Counted from the first letter of the stretch, positions 49,445-58,096 are shown. The stretch is DNA of 64,000 bases from Desulfolinea sp050305405 (GCA_050305405.1 JBNLFG010000001.1:310001-374000); one strand, 5' to 3'. The notes: generated from the letters alone by a model not told the origin. Numbers and translations are program-made.

Positions 49445-51796
49445 TTACTCTACCGCAGCGATTTCAGGGGCGGCGGCTTTCGAGCGACGGATCGCCCAGA
49501 CCATAAGCACGAGCAAAGCGATTACAGTTACCCAAACACCAACGAGGGTGCCGCCAATTGCGCCTTTATATTGCACAACAACGGGGGCTACGATCAAGGC
49601 AACAAGGTTCGCAACTTTGATCATTGGGTTCAGCGCGGGGCCAGCGGTATCTTTCATCGGGTCACCAACGGTGTCGCCAACAACAGATGCCTTGTGACGT
49701 TCAGAACCTTTGCCTGTATTATTCTCGATATCTTTCGGTTCATCCTCGATGAGTTTCTTGGCATTATCCCATGCGCCACCAGCGTTGTTGAGATAAACAG
49801 CCAGCAACTGACCGGAAAGAATAAGACCGGCAAGGAAGCCGCCAAGCGCTTCAACCTGAAGAGTAAGGCCGACCAAGATGGGCGAAACTACACCAATCAC
49901 GGCGAGAGAGACTAATTCTTTCTGTGCCGCAGTGGTGGAGATGGAGACAGCCTGACGATAATCGGGCTTTACGGAGCCATCGAGAACGCCCAAGCCGAAC
50001 TGACGGCGAGCTTCGAGCACGATGAGTGCAGCAGCGCGGCTGACAGCCTGAATGGCAAAGGAGGAGAAGAGCCACGGAATTGCGCCACCGATGAGCATAC
50101 CCACAAAAACTTGTGGAATATCAACACGAATACCGATGCTTTGGATCTGTTCTGCAAGCGGGACGCCGAGCGAGGCTTGCGTACGGCTTACATCCACCAG
50201 GAAGGAGCCAAAGAGCGAAACCGCCGCGATAACAGCGGAACCAATCGCAACACCTTTGGTGATCGCTTTGGTGGTATTACCAACTGCATCAAGATCGGCC
50301 ATGATCTGCTGTGCGTTGGCATTGTCTTCTTTTTCTTTGCCTGTCCAGGACATTTCGCCGATGCCGTTGGCGTTATCAGCAATCGGACCGAAGGAGTCCA
50401 TAGCGACGTTGTTACCGGTCAGGGTGAGCATACCGATACCGGCCATAGCAACACCGTAAAGAATGAAGTTGATTCTGTCCGCGCCTTCAGCGCCAGGGAT
50501 GGTGCCAAAAATAGCGACGGACGCCATAATGGTGATGGCAATGATCAGGATCGACCAAACCGAAGATTCGAAGCCAACGGCTGTGCCTTGCAGAATCAGG
50601 GTTGCGGAGCCAGTGTCTGCGCTCTTCTTGATGTCGTTTACCGGGGTGGTGTGCGTACCAGTGAAGTATTCGGTCAGGCGGTCAATACCGAGGGCAAGCA
50701 AAACGCCGACAAAAACGGCGGTCGGTGTGCGCCACCAGCCACCCCAAGCATTGATGCCATCGTTGTTCATATAGAAGAAGCCAGCCAAATAGAAAAGAGA
50801 TGAGGAGATGATCGCAGAGGTGAAGAAACCTTTGAAGATCGCACCCATGGCGTCGCCGCCTTCTTTGGCATCGCTCTTGACAGCGTAGGTACCGATAATA
50901 GAAGCCAAAACACCAATACCACGAACGATCAACGGGAAGATGATCCACTCAAGACGGCCGGTGTGATGCCAAAGCGCCAAGGCGAGAATCAAACCCGAAA
51001 CGATGGTTACTTCGTAGGATTCGAAGATGTCGGCAGCCATACCGGCGCAGTCACCAACGTTGTCACCAACGAGGTCAGCGATAACGGCAGGATTGCGGGG
51101 ATCATCCTCAGGGAGGCCTGCTTCCACTTTCCCGACAAGGTCGGCGCCGACGTCAGCAGCTTTGGTGAAGATACCGCCACCCACACGCATGAAGAGGGCG
51201 AGAAGCGTACCACCGAAACCAAAACCAAGGAGAGCGTCTGGTGCAGCAATGCCAAGAATCATAAAGATAACCGTACCACCGAGCAAACCGAGACCATCAG
51301 TGAGCATACCGGTGATAGTGCCTGCACGGTAGGCGATGCGCAGCGCATCACTAAAGGAGGTGCGAGCAGCCGAAGCAACACGAACATTTGCTTGTACCGC
51401 CATACGCATGCCGATCTGGCCGACAGTGAGAGAGAAGCCGGCACCCATTACAAATGCAAGCGCGCGAGCAAAGCCCAGTGTCAGGCGGATACGATCTGGA
51501 TCCATGCCTGCGAAGCGTTCGAGGGCCTCTGGCGTGGGGGGCACAATATAAACGGAGAAAAACAGCGCGACTGTCAAAACTGCAATGAAAGGCAAAATTG
51601 ACTTTAACTGACGCTGTAAATAGGCATCAGCGCCATCGCGAATCCAGCCCCAAACTTCTTGCATTCGTTCTGTACCTTTATCTTCGCGCATGATTTGACT
51701 ACGCAAGAAGATGGCATAAAGCAACCCAACGATTGCTATGCCAAATACAGTCCAAATTGCGACTGTTTCGAACATTGAAAGTCCCATGTGACTCAT
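49445..51796 (-). CDS. hppA: Membrane-bound H+-translocating pyrophosphatase, K+-independent type
   Basis: HppA couples pyrophosphate hydrolysis to proton (or sodium) pumping across the membrane. The 783-aa protein has 16 or so membrane helices and the signature KAADVGADLVGKVEAG plus DNVGDCAGMAADIFESYEV. The residue that decides cation dependence is Lys510 in GNTTKAITKG, with Thr513, which is the K+-independent pattern; K+-dependent enzymes have Ala at the lysine position. This also favours H+ rather than Na+ transport. It has a textbook promoter and a leader hairpin. Confidence 0.95.
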   Translation of the reverse strand: MSHMGLSMFETVAIWTVFGIAIVGLLYAIFLRSQIMREDKGTERMQEVWGWIRDGADAYLQRQLKSILPFIAVLTVALFFSVYIVPPTPEALERFAGMDPDRIRLTLGFARALAFVMGAGFSLTVGQIGMRMAVQANVRVASAARTSFSDALRIAYRAGTITGMLTDGLGLLGGTVIFMILGIAAPDALLGFGFGGTLLALFMRVGGGIFTKAADVGADLVGKVEAGLPEDDPRNPAVIADLVGDNVGDCAGMAADIFESYEVTIVSGLILALALWHHTGRLEWIIFPLIVRGIGVLASIIGTYAVKSDAKEGGDAMGAIFKGFFTSAIISSSLFYLAGFFYMNNDGINAWGGWWRTPTAVFVGVLLALGIDRLTEYFTGTHTTPVNDIKKSADTGSATLILQGTAVGFESSVWSILIIAITIMASVAIFGTIPGAEGADRINFILYGVAMAGIGMLTLTGNNVAMDSFGPIADNANGIGEMSWTGKEKEDNANAQQIMADLDAVGNTTKAITKGVAIGSAVIAAVSLFGSFLVDVSRTQASLGVPLAEQIQSIGIRVDIPQVFVGMLIGGAIPWLFSSFAIQAVSRAAALIVLEARRQFGLGVLDGSVKPDYRQAVSISTTAAQKELVSLAVIGVVSPILVGLTLQVEALGGFLAGLILSGQLLAVYLNNAGGAWDNAKKLIEDEPKDIENNTGKGSERHKASVVGDTVGDPMKDTAGPALNPMIKVANLVALIVAPVVVQYKGAIGGTLVGVWVTVIALLVLMVWAIRRSKAAAPEIAAVE

Positions 51797-51833
51797 GTTG
51801 GTTTATTCCTCCCGAGGAAAGTGAGATTAAATA

Positions 51834-51860
51834 AACTATAGACGGAAGTTGTCTATAGTT
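51834..51860 (-). promoter_or_regulatory. Perfect inverted repeat in the hppA 5' leader
   Basis: AACTATAGAC (51834-51843) and GTCTATAGTT (51851-51860) are perfect 10-bp arms with a 7-nt spacer. It lies just downstream of the predicted transcription start and upstream of the GGGAGG site, so it could be an operator or a stabilising 5' hairpin. Confidence 0.65.
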
Positions 51861-51873
51861 CTTCAGTGGAGAG

Positions 51874-51902
51874 ATTTTACAAGGCGGGTGGCAATGTGTC
51901 AA
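51874..51902 (-). promoter_or_regulatory. hppA promoter
   Basis: On the minus strand a perfect -35 TTGACA (51897-51902) and a -10 TAAAAT (51874-51879) are separated by exactly 17 nt. This is the best match to the sigma-70 consensus seen in the window. Confidence 0.8.
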
Positions 51903-52032
51903 GCTGGATTTCTACATTTAATCATATTAATATAATAAGACAGCTTTTTTTATTTGGCACATCAAAGCAATCCGCAAAAGCGCCAGCTTAAAATCCAAAA
52001 AAAGGGTAGAATGCTGCCTTATAACAAACAAA

Positions 52033-52061
52033 TTGACAGACAAAAAATATTCTGATAATAT
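52033..52061 (+). promoter_or_regulatory. Promoter candidate of the Fe-S carrier gene
   Basis: TTGACA at 52033-52038 is followed by GATAAT (52054-52059, spacer 15) or TAATAT (52056-52061, spacer 17). A second perfect TATAAT at 52070-52075 lacks a -35 box. Confidence 0.55.
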
Positions 52062-52093
52062 TTATCCAATATAATAAAACAGGAGAGAACCTT

Positions 52094-52513
52094 ATGGAAT
52101 TCACACTTCCCAAAGTAAGTGAAGAAGTTGTTACAATCACCCCGGAAGCAACCCAAGCTGTTCTGGATATCATGACTGAAAAGAAAATGGACAATCATGC
52201 TCTGCGCATTTATGTAGCAGGCAGCAGTTGCAGCGGTGTCCAGTATGGGATGGCAATCGATGACAACATCAACACCACCGACACACAACTGGACGTGGAA
52301 GGCTTAAAGATCGTCATCGACCATCAGTCGCTTGAATATGCACGCGGGGCGAATATTGAGTTCGTGAATGATCCCCAACACGGGACAGGATTTGTTATCA
52401 CCAATCCAAATGCCCAGAGTGGCGGATGCAGTTGCGGAAGTGGCGGAGGCCACGCACACGAAGAAGGCGCCTCCTGTGGCGGTGGCGGCGGAAGCTGCGG
52501 CTGCGGCAACTAG
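52094..52513 (+). CDS. A-type iron-sulfur carrier (HesB/IscA/ErpA family) with metal-rich tail
   Basis: A-type carriers hold Fe-S clusters or iron and pass them to target enzymes. The 139-aa protein has the family core with SSCSGVQYG (first Cys, about residue 46) and the CSCG pair near residue 112 that completes the cysteine triad. Beyond the usual end is an extra tail of about 25 residues with GHAHEE, ASCGG and SCGCGN, rich in Gly, His and Cys. An AGGAGA site precedes the ATG. It is divergent from hppA and followed by a terminator. Confidence 0.87.
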   Translation: MEFTLPKVSEEVVTITPEATQAVLDIMTEKKMDNHALRIYVAGSSCSGVQYGMAIDDNINTTDTQLDVEGLKIVIDHQSLEYARGANIEFVNDPQHGTGFVITNPNAQSGGCSCGSGGGHAHEEGASCGGGGGSCGCGN

Positions 52514-52529
52514 AAATCACCAGAGAAAG

Positions 52530-52567
52530 CAAAAGAACCTGCGTTATAAACGCAGGTTCTTTTTTAT
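52530..52567. terminator. Bidirectional terminator
   Basis: AGAACCTGCGTT (52534-52545) pairs perfectly with AACGCAGGTTCT (52549-52560), followed by a T run. It lies between convergent genes. Confidence 0.93.
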
Positions 52568-52650
52568 ACAGTGATTCACAGTGGTTCTGAACACATGATA
52601 TTGCTTGGCATTTCGCTTGAGCCACTTCCCCTAAAGCTTACGCTAATGAG

Positions 52651-53268
52651 CTATCTTCTCGCAAGAGAAAATAATGCCCCCAGCAAACCGATAAATGCCA
52701 AACTAAAGATAACCAGCCCCATCGGAATGCGCGTCACTTCACCTTGGGCTTCATCCACAAAGGTCGGAATTGCCAAGGGAGCAGGAGGTGTAAAAGTTGG
52801 CAGGCGAGTGGGAGTTTCAGGAGCAATAAAAGCTGCTGCATACGTTGGGTTAATAGTTGGGGTTAATTGAGTGGGTGTCGGCGGGGCATCCACAACAGAC
52901 AGGAAATTCTGAGAGATAAGCGAAACATTTGGGGCATAAACCCAGCCAACATTACCTGGGGCACCAGTATATGCGATCATGATCCAGTCGCCACCCGGGG
53001 AGCGTCCCAATGCGGAGGCGGATTGCCCCGTCACCAAGATGCCAACACGCGGATAAAAGTAAGAGCTGGGACCAGAGCGCACGTTGACGAAATCCTGATC
53101 CTGGTTAACGGTAACAAATGCCCCGGAGGGCGTTCCGGTCACGGTGGGGATATCCCCTGTCGGCTGCTGCGCGCGCACCCGCTCCAGGGTTGGGCTGCTG
53201 AACAGGAATCCCAAAAAACCGAGCAGTAAAAAAGTCCCGACAGATATTTTGAGCCAAAAACGAGCCAT
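52651..53268 (-). CDS. Membrane protein with extracellular SH3-like domain
   Basis: The 205-aa protein has a signal or anchor helix near the N-terminus (about residues 8-26), a bacterial SH3-type domain (about 50-115) with the characteristic FVNVRSGPSSYFYPRVGIL strand order, a Thr/Pro stalk (about 130-175), and a C-terminal transmembrane helix (about 180-200). Such domains often bind peptidoglycan or cell-surface polymers. I start it at the ATG at 53268, because the longer frame from 53349 would run into the divergent zinc-ribbon gene. Confidence 0.85.
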   Translation of the reverse strand: MARFWLKISVGTFLLLGFLGFLFSSPTLERVRAQQPTGDIPTVTGTPSGAFVTVNQDQDFVNVRSGPSSYFYPRVGILVTGQSASALGRSPGGDWIMIAYTGAPGNVGWVYAPNVSLISQNFLSVVDAPPTPTQLTPTINPTYAAAFIAPETPTRLPTFTPPAPLAIPTFVDEAQGEVTRIPMGLVIFSLAFIGLLGALFSLARR

Positions 53269-53315
53269 AAAGAACAACTTCCTTAAGTTTTTTTCGTAAA
53301 TCAGTTGAATCGGAT

Positions 53316-53331
53316 TATAATCGAAAAGATG
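53316..53331 (+). promoter_or_regulatory. -10 box of the zinc-ribbon gene, probably leaderless
   Basis: A perfect TATAAT at 53316-53321 lies 7 nt before the ATG at 53329, leaving no room for a ribosome-binding site. The layout matches moaC (TATAATCG then ATG). Confidence 0.5.
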
Positions 53332-53913
53332 GAACAGAAAATCTTTCACGGAAACCTAACCCCTGGCGATCTAGCCCGCTCACTTGAAGCCGCCTTTACG
53401 CAAAGCAACTTGCATGCAAAACGTGTTGGCTCAGGAAAAAAGATAGCGGTGCAAATTGCCACGCGCCCCAATGCACGCTCTGGCGGCCATACTGCACTAA
53501 CTATTAATATACAAAAAGTGCAGGATGGTGTGCTCGTACAGTTGGGTGAGCAAGCCAAGATGGGGATTGCTGCCAGTCTGGGACAGACCGCATTCGCGGC
53601 GATACGCAATCCTTTCAGCTTGCTACACCGTCTCGATGATCTGGCGCAAGATATACAGAATCTGCAACTTGACGAGAATGTTTGGGATGTGATCACGAAA
53701 GCTGCCCGTGCGGTTGGGGCAACCCATGAGCTTTCTGAGCGCCTTCAGCGTTTAACCTGTGACTACTGCTTAACAGCAAACCCAGTCGGCGAAGCAAGCT
53801 GCGTCGCCTGTGGTGCCCCTCTCGGCGAGATGCAACCACGTACCTGCAAGGCTTGCGGATATGTGGTCACTGGGGCTGAAAGAGTTTGCCCAAATTGCCA
53901 GGCAAGACTCTAG
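53329..53913 (+). CDS. Double zinc-ribbon protein
   Basis: The 194-aa protein has an N-terminal alpha/beta region of about 130 residues of unknown type, and then two zinc ribbons: CDYC...CVAC and CKAC...CPNC in the last 55 residues. It has no signal peptide, so it is likely cytoplasmic. I start it at the ATG at 53329, directly after a TATAAT box; a TTG eight codons earlier would lie inside the promoter. Function is not known; zinc ribbons of this kind bind nucleic acids or proteins. Confidence 0.75.
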   Translation: MEQKIFHGNLTPGDLARSLEAAFTQSNLHAKRVGSGKKIAVQIATRPNARSGGHTALTINIQKVQDGVLVQLGEQAKMGIAASLGQTAFAAIRNPFSLLHRLDDLAQDIQNLQLDENVWDVITKAARAVGATHELSERLQRLTCDYCLTANPVGEASCVACGAPLGEMQPRTCKACGYVVTGAERVCPNCQARL

Positions 53914-53943
53914 CTTTTTCAGGCATTGAACAGGAGAAAACGA

Positions 53944-54438
53944 ATGAATATTTACGATTACGCGATTCAGATGGAAAAAGACGGGGAAGCATATTACCGT
54001 GAGCTTGGTCAAAAATCGAATCACCAAGGTCTCGATTATATTTTCACCTTACTTGCCGATGAAGAAGTAAGTCATTACACCATTTTGGAAGAAATGAAGG
54101 CTGCTAATCCTGGTGCGGTACTGAGTGAAAAAGAACAAGACGTTCTCAAAAGCGCAACCAATATCTTTGCCGAAATGAAAGAGAAAGTTGGCGAATTTAA
54201 TTTTGACCTACCCCAAGCCGACTTTTATCGCAAAGCACTAGAGACTGAAGAAAAAAGCATCGAATATTATCTTGAGATGAGTGAGAAAGTTGAAAGCGAT
54301 GAATATAAAGCCATCTTCAGAAAACTGGCAGCTGAAGAAAAGAAGCACAAATTCCTGATGGAATATTTGGTCGACTTTATTTCACGCCCGGTAAGCTGGC
54401 TCGAAGATGCTGAATTCAATCATCTAACCGAATACTAA
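53944..54438 (+). CDS. Ferritin-like / rubrerythrin-family di-iron protein
   Basis: The 164-aa protein is a four-helix ferritin-like protein. It has the di-iron pattern: Glu in EKDGEAYYRE near residue 14, DEEVSHY (Glu...His), Glu in LETEEKSIEYY, and AAEEKKHK (Glu...His). It lacks the C-terminal rubredoxin domain of classical rubrerythrin. Possible roles are peroxide scavenging or iron storage. An AGGAGA site precedes the ATG at 53944. It follows the zinc-ribbon gene by 30 nt, so they are probably co-transcribed. Confidence 0.87.
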   Translation: MNIYDYAIQMEKDGEAYYRELGQKSNHQGLDYIFTLLADEEVSHYTILEEMKAANPGAVLSEKEQDVLKSATNIFAEMKEKVGEFNFDLPQADFYRKALETEEKSIEYYLEMSEKVESDEYKAIFRKLAAEEKKHKFLMEYLVDFISRPVSWLEDAEFNHLTEY

Positions 54439-54455
54439 ACCTAGCTCAAAGGATA

Positions 54456-54488
54456 GAAAAAACGCGCTGCATGCAGCGCGTTTTTTAT
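54456..54488. terminator. Bidirectional terminator
   Basis: AACGCGCTGCA pairs with TGCAGCGCGTT (perfect palindrome, 54461-54482), followed by a T run and flanked by an A run. Confidence 0.93.
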
Positions 54489-54498
54489 TGCCACATGA

Positions 54499-55392
54499 CT
54501 ACTCGAGCAGCGTCAGTATCTCCGCTATCTGCATGACTTCATCCCCACAATCCACACCACCTTCATCGCACCAGATTGCGGAGAGGACTGCCTGTGCAAA
54601 TCCCCAGTCGATAATGCGTTGGCGGTCGAAGCCCAAGCGTTCCACGATCATATCCACGCGGCGTTCGGTCAGTTTGCGTGGACTTTCCCATTCCAGCAAC
54701 CCCGGCAAAGGATTACGCAAAAAAGCACCCACTTCATAAGCCGGCTCACCCAAGACACCTTTGGGGTCAATCGCAAGATAGCGCTGCTCCTGTGCAGCCA
54801 AAACATTATCATGATGCAAGTCGCCATGAAGGAGAACTGGGTCGGCACTGGATGCCAACAATTCGGCAAAGAGCTTTTCTGCTTTATCCACCATGCGCGC
54901 ATCCAGGTTCCCTGTCCCGCCATCGTGACGTCCCCGCAAACGGGAAAATCCACGTCCCCAATCGGCAATTGATGCAAACGGATATTCGCCGCGATAGGGT
55001 TTCCAAAGCTGCGGCATCACATCGAGGAGACGAGCGCTAGCGAATTCATCTTCCGCTTCCCAGAGAGTTTTCCCAGGCGACACACGCTCCAGCAGCATGG
55101 TGCAATTTTCATCATCCGCAGCCAAGAGACGCACCATCCCCTGACCATCGAAGTGACGTAAAGCAGCGATCTCGGCGCGCAATTCGTCGTTGGGAACCCC
55201 CAGCTTTAGGACCACAGGCGTGCCATCCGCTCGGCTGGCAGGAGTGACGTAGTTATAGCTGAGATTTTCAAAAGGCGGAGAAATGCTCAAATCCCAGCGT
55301 TGGGCGTACGTTTCCAGAAGAGCAGGCAAGGCATCCAGCCATTGACGCCCGGTATCGCCATGCAAAGCGAGGGTGATTTCAGAGAAATTCAT
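54499..55392 (-). CDS. Aminoglycoside/hydroxyurea phosphotransferase-like kinase
   Basis: The 297-aa protein resembles the streptomycin 6-kinase/hydroxyurea phosphotransferase family (APH(6) type). It has LLHGDLHHDNVL near residue 193, containing the catalytic Asp, and AIDPKGVLGEPAYEVGAF near residue 212, the metal-binding DPKG and family signature. The N-lobe ATP-binding region, with VVLKLGVPN, is present. Many chromosomal members have no known antibiotic role, so resistance should not be assumed. It stands alone, downstream of repeat family A. Confidence 0.85.
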   Translation of the reverse strand: MNFSEITLALHGDTGRQWLDALPALLETYAQRWDLSISPPFENLSYNYVTPASRADGTPVVLKLGVPNDELRAEIAALRHFDGQGMVRLLAADDENCTMLLERVSPGKTLWEAEDEFASARLLDVMPQLWKPYRGEYPFASIADWGRGFSRLRGRHDGGTGNLDARMVDKAEKLFAELLASSADPVLLHGDLHHDNVLAAQEQRYLAIDPKGVLGEPAYEVGAFLRNPLPGLLEWESPRKLTERRVDMIVERLGFDRQRIIDWGFAQAVLSAIWCDEGGVDCGDEVMQIAEILTLLE

Positions 55393-55444
55393 CTTTGAGT
55401 ACTTTCATTATCTACTGGACAAATCCTTTAGAAGCTGTAACATA

Positions 55445-55557
55445 GTCTCTGAGCGGAGCATCGAACGACAGAGAGATGCGTAGTCGAAGAGCGATTTTGT
55501 AGAGAACGTCGTCCTTCGACTTCAGGCTCAACGACTGTCGCCTGCCGCTCAGGAACT
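55445..55557. repeat. Family A palindromic intergenic repeat, copy 3
   Basis: GTCTCTGAGCGGAGCATCG at the left, TAGTCGAAGAGCG opposed to CGTCCTTCGACTTC in the core, and CTGCCGCTCAGGAACTGA at the right. It matches copies at 1455 and 17934 in both the ends and the core. Confidence 0.8.
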
Positions 55558-55606
55558 GAATTTGTTGCTAATGCTTAAATGTTTTCTCCATAAAGGCAAA
55601 ACAAAC

Positions 55607-56578
55607 TTATTCATAAACATCAGGATTAACACAACGCGGAAGGCGCTCACCTGCCAAACCTGCCAGCAAATTCTCACAAGCGATCTCCGCCATGCGGCGA
55701 CGCGCACCTTGTGTTGCTGAGCCGATATGCGGCACGATCAAGCAATTTTTCAACGCATAAAGCGGGCTGCTCGCGGGCAGTGGCTCGGGGTCGGTCACAT
55801 CCAGCGCTGCAGCGGCGATCCAGCCTTGTGTCAGGGCGCGCAGCAAAGCATCGCTATCCACAACGGGGCCGCGTGCCGCGTTTACCAAAATCGCGCTTTC
55901 TTTCATCAACATTAATTCTTTTTCACCGATTAAACCACGCGTGGATGCATTGAGCGGACAATGCAAGCTGACAAAATCGCTCGTACGCAAAAGTTCATCC
56001 AGCGGAAGAAATGCCGCGTCGCTCTCAATTTTGCTTGGATTGGTGTACGCCAAACGGATGCCAAATCCGCGCGCCCGTTCCGCAACTGCGCGCCCGATCT
56101 TGCCCATGCCAACAATACCCAGTTGCGCCCCACGCAGATCGGCGCCCAACCAGCCCGTCGGCGACCAGGTGCCCCAACGCCCCTCACGTGCATCAAGCGC
56201 GGCTTCTGGAAGGCGGCGAGCTGCGGCCAACAGAATCGCCATTGTTAGATCAGCTGTGGCATCAGTAAGCACATCGGGGGTATGCCCAACCGGGATGCCG
56301 CGCCGTGTGCAGGCAGATACATCGAGATTATCCACGCCAACAGCCATATTGCTAAGCACGCGAAGTTGCGGTGCCCGCTCGAGCAGGGCATCCCCTACTT
56401 TCGCAGTGAGCAAGCTCAATATTCCGTTCGTTTCGGGGAGATATTTTTCAAGACGCGGCGAAAAACCGGCATATCCTTCTTCGCCAACTTCCAAACGGAC
56501 TTTACCATCCAGCGCAGCAATCCACGCAGCAGGGAGGGGATGAGTGAGTAGAACAAGGGGCTGGGGTATATGGGACAT
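55607..56578 (-). CDS. 2-hydroxyacid dehydrogenase (glyoxylate/hydroxypyruvate reductase-like)
   Basis: This is an NAD(P)-dependent D-2-hydroxyacid dehydrogenase. The Rossmann motif GMGKIGRAVAERA is at about 155, the substrate-binding SNMAVGVDNLD near 80, the catalytic Arg in NAARGPVVD, Glu in DPEP and His in PHIGSAT. I start it at the ATG at 56578 (CAGGAG upstream); the ORF continues 56 codons further, but that part is not homologous. The 323-aa length fits GyaR-type enzymes. Exact substrate (glyoxylate, hydroxypyruvate or other) is undetermined. Confidence 0.92.
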   Translation of the reverse strand: MSHIPQPLVLLTHPLPAAWIAALDGKVRLEVGEEGYAGFSPRLEKYLPETNGILSLLTAKVGDALLERAPQLRVLSNMAVGVDNLDVSACTRRGIPVGHTPDVLTDATADLTMAILLAAARRLPEAALDAREGRWGTWSPTGWLGADLRGAQLGIVGMGKIGRAVAERARGFGIRLAYTNPSKIESDAAFLPLDELLRTSDFVSLHCPLNASTRGLIGEKELMLMKESAILVNAARGPVVDSDALLRALTQGWIAAAALDVTDPEPLPASSPLYALKNCLIVPHIGSATQGARRRMAEIACENLLAGLAGERLPRCVNPDVYE

Positions 56579-56727
56579 ATTGGTCTCCTGTTTTTTCTCT
56601 TTTTTACTACACAGAGTATCAAAAAGATGATAGCATTGAAAAAATATCGTTGCAATTCTAACTATTCTTGGAAAAGAAGATGCATCAAAGCTTCGTAAAA
56701 AAAGCTGATATAGGTATAAAATCTTAC

Positions 56728-56756
56728 TTGCTTTTCCAGAAGGCAACTTCTATAAT
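56728..56756 (+). promoter_or_regulatory. Promoter candidate of the FHA operon
   Basis: TTGCTT (56728-56733) and a perfect TATAAT (56751-56756) are separated by 17 nt. The start codon of the first FHA gene lies 36 nt beyond. Confidence 0.6.
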
Positions 56757-56792
56757 AAAGTAGTTCAACGGCTATCCGACAAGGTTTTTAAT

Positions 56793-57614
56793 ATGAAGCT
56801 CTCTTTAGATCAATTAGAAGAACGCTTGCAAGCACTGATTGAAGTGGACCTTTTACGGCATTTGCCTTTTAATACAACAGAAAGTTTGCTTGTGCAAGAG
56901 TTGGCAAAGGTAATAAAAAATAGTGTTAGCAACGAAAACGGGGAAAGTTTTGTGCCAAACACCTACACCTTAGCAGCAGAGCCAAATACGATTCAAAAAT
57001 GGCAAGATGACCCGGAAATGGTCAGTGCCCTAAGACAAGCAATTGAAACAATTGCCAAGGAAGCCGAACTTAATGTTCGCGGACCGCTCGCCCTTACACT
57101 TGCTCCCGACATCGAATTGGATGCCGACGAAGTAAAGATATTTGCATCACACCGAGTGGAGAAAATAGCAGAGACTCAAGGTATGGAAACTAAAAAAGAA
57201 GATAACAGTGATGTAGATGCAGAGAAAGTTCCTACAAATGCTTTTCTGATCGTGCATGGGACAAAGGTTTTCCCGTTAGCAAAAACTGTTGTAAATATTG
57301 GCCGCCGCATAGAAAATGACTTGACAGTTGACGACCCGCGCGTTTCACGCAACCATGCGCAATTACGTGTGGTCAATGGCCGTTATGTCATCTTTGACCT
57401 GAATTCGACGGGGGGAACTTATGTAAATAGCCAGCGTTCTCACCAATCGGTACTTTATCCGGGGGATGTGATCTCTCTGGCTGGCGTCCCCCTGATTTTT
57501 GGGCAAGATAACCCGCCACGCCGATCCGACCTGCGCGAGACGGCTCCTTTTGACAAATCAGCGTCTGAACGCCCGACTGCGATTTTACGCAAGCCCCCCG
57601 ATTTCAAGGATTAA
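56793..57614 (+). CDS. FhaA-like protein (DUF3662 plus FHA domain)
   Basis: The 273-aa protein has an N-terminal helical domain like the FhaA N-terminal DUF3662 (about 1-115), a linker, and an FHA domain (about 148-235) with NIGRRIENDLTVDD and RVSRNHAQL, the phosphothreonine-binding Arg, Ser and Asn/His residues. FHA domains read Thr phosphorylation by Hanks-type kinases. It is followed by the second FHA gene with an overlapping TAATG. The order FhaA-FhaB-SEDS/PBP resembles the actinobacterial wall-division cluster. Confidence 0.88.
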   Translation: MKLSLDQLEERLQALIEVDLLRHLPFNTTESLLVQELAKVIKNSVSNENGESFVPNTYTLAAEPNTIQKWQDDPEMVSALRQAIETIAKEAELNVRGPLALTLAPDIELDADEVKIFASHRVEKIAETQGMETKKEDNSDVDAEKVPTNAFLIVHGTKVFPLAKTVVNIGRRIENDLTVDDPRVSRNHAQLRVVNGRYVIFDLNSTGGTYVNSQRSHQSVLYPGDVISLAGVPLIFGQDNPPRRSDLRETAPFDKSASERPTAILRKPPDFKD

Positions 57615-58096
57615 TGAGCGCACCTTTTCTTTTGGTCTTACGCGCCAGCATGACGCTCAGCCTGTATACTTTCATGGTCTGGGCATTTTTGCTTTTATGG
57701 CGCAGTTTAAAAACACAGAGTGAGTTATTGGCCATACGCAAAACACCGCCGCTGGCACTAACCTTTCATTTGCCCGAGGGTGGGCTGATAACACGCCACT
57801 TTCGTAACCCCGAGATCGTACTTGGACGCGACCCGCATTGCGACGTCTATCTCGACAACGACACGGTCTCAGCACAACATGCGCGTTTAAGTTATCATCA
57901 TGGACAGTGGTGGCTGGAAGACTTGGCATCCACAAATGGAACAACCCTAAATGGTGACACAGTCAATACGGCTACAATTGTGGTCAGCGGTGATGAAGTG
58001 CATTGCGGAAAAGCATTGTTGAAAATCCGTTTTGCACTAGATGACCTCTCCCCGAATACGCGGGAAATTCATTACCCGGAGAAACTGGAGACATAA
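57614..58096 (+). CDS. FhaB-like membrane-anchored FHA protein
   Basis: The 160-aa protein has one N-terminal transmembrane helix (about 12-30) followed by an FHA domain (about 68-135) with VLGRDPHCDVYLDND and TVSAQHARL, then LASTNGTTLNG. In actinobacteria the equivalent FhaB (FipA) lies next to rodA/pbpA and is phosphorylated by PknB. Its ATG overlaps the stop codon of the FhaA-like gene, and its stop codon overlaps the mtnP ATG (both TAATG). Confidence 0.9.
   Translation: MSAPFLLVLRASMTLSLYTFMVWAFLLLWRSLKTQSELLAIRKTPPLALTFHLPEGGLITRHFRNPEIVLGRDPHCDVYLDNDTVSAQHARLSYHHGQWWLEDLASTNGTTLNGDTVNTATIVVSGDEVHCGKALLKIRFALDDLSPNTREIHYPEKLET

Noticed and set aside
50111..51601. Long plus-strand ORFs (230 and 212 codons) opposite hppA
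   Set aside because: They are antisense to a fully conserved, uninterrupted pyrophosphatase and have unlikely compositions.
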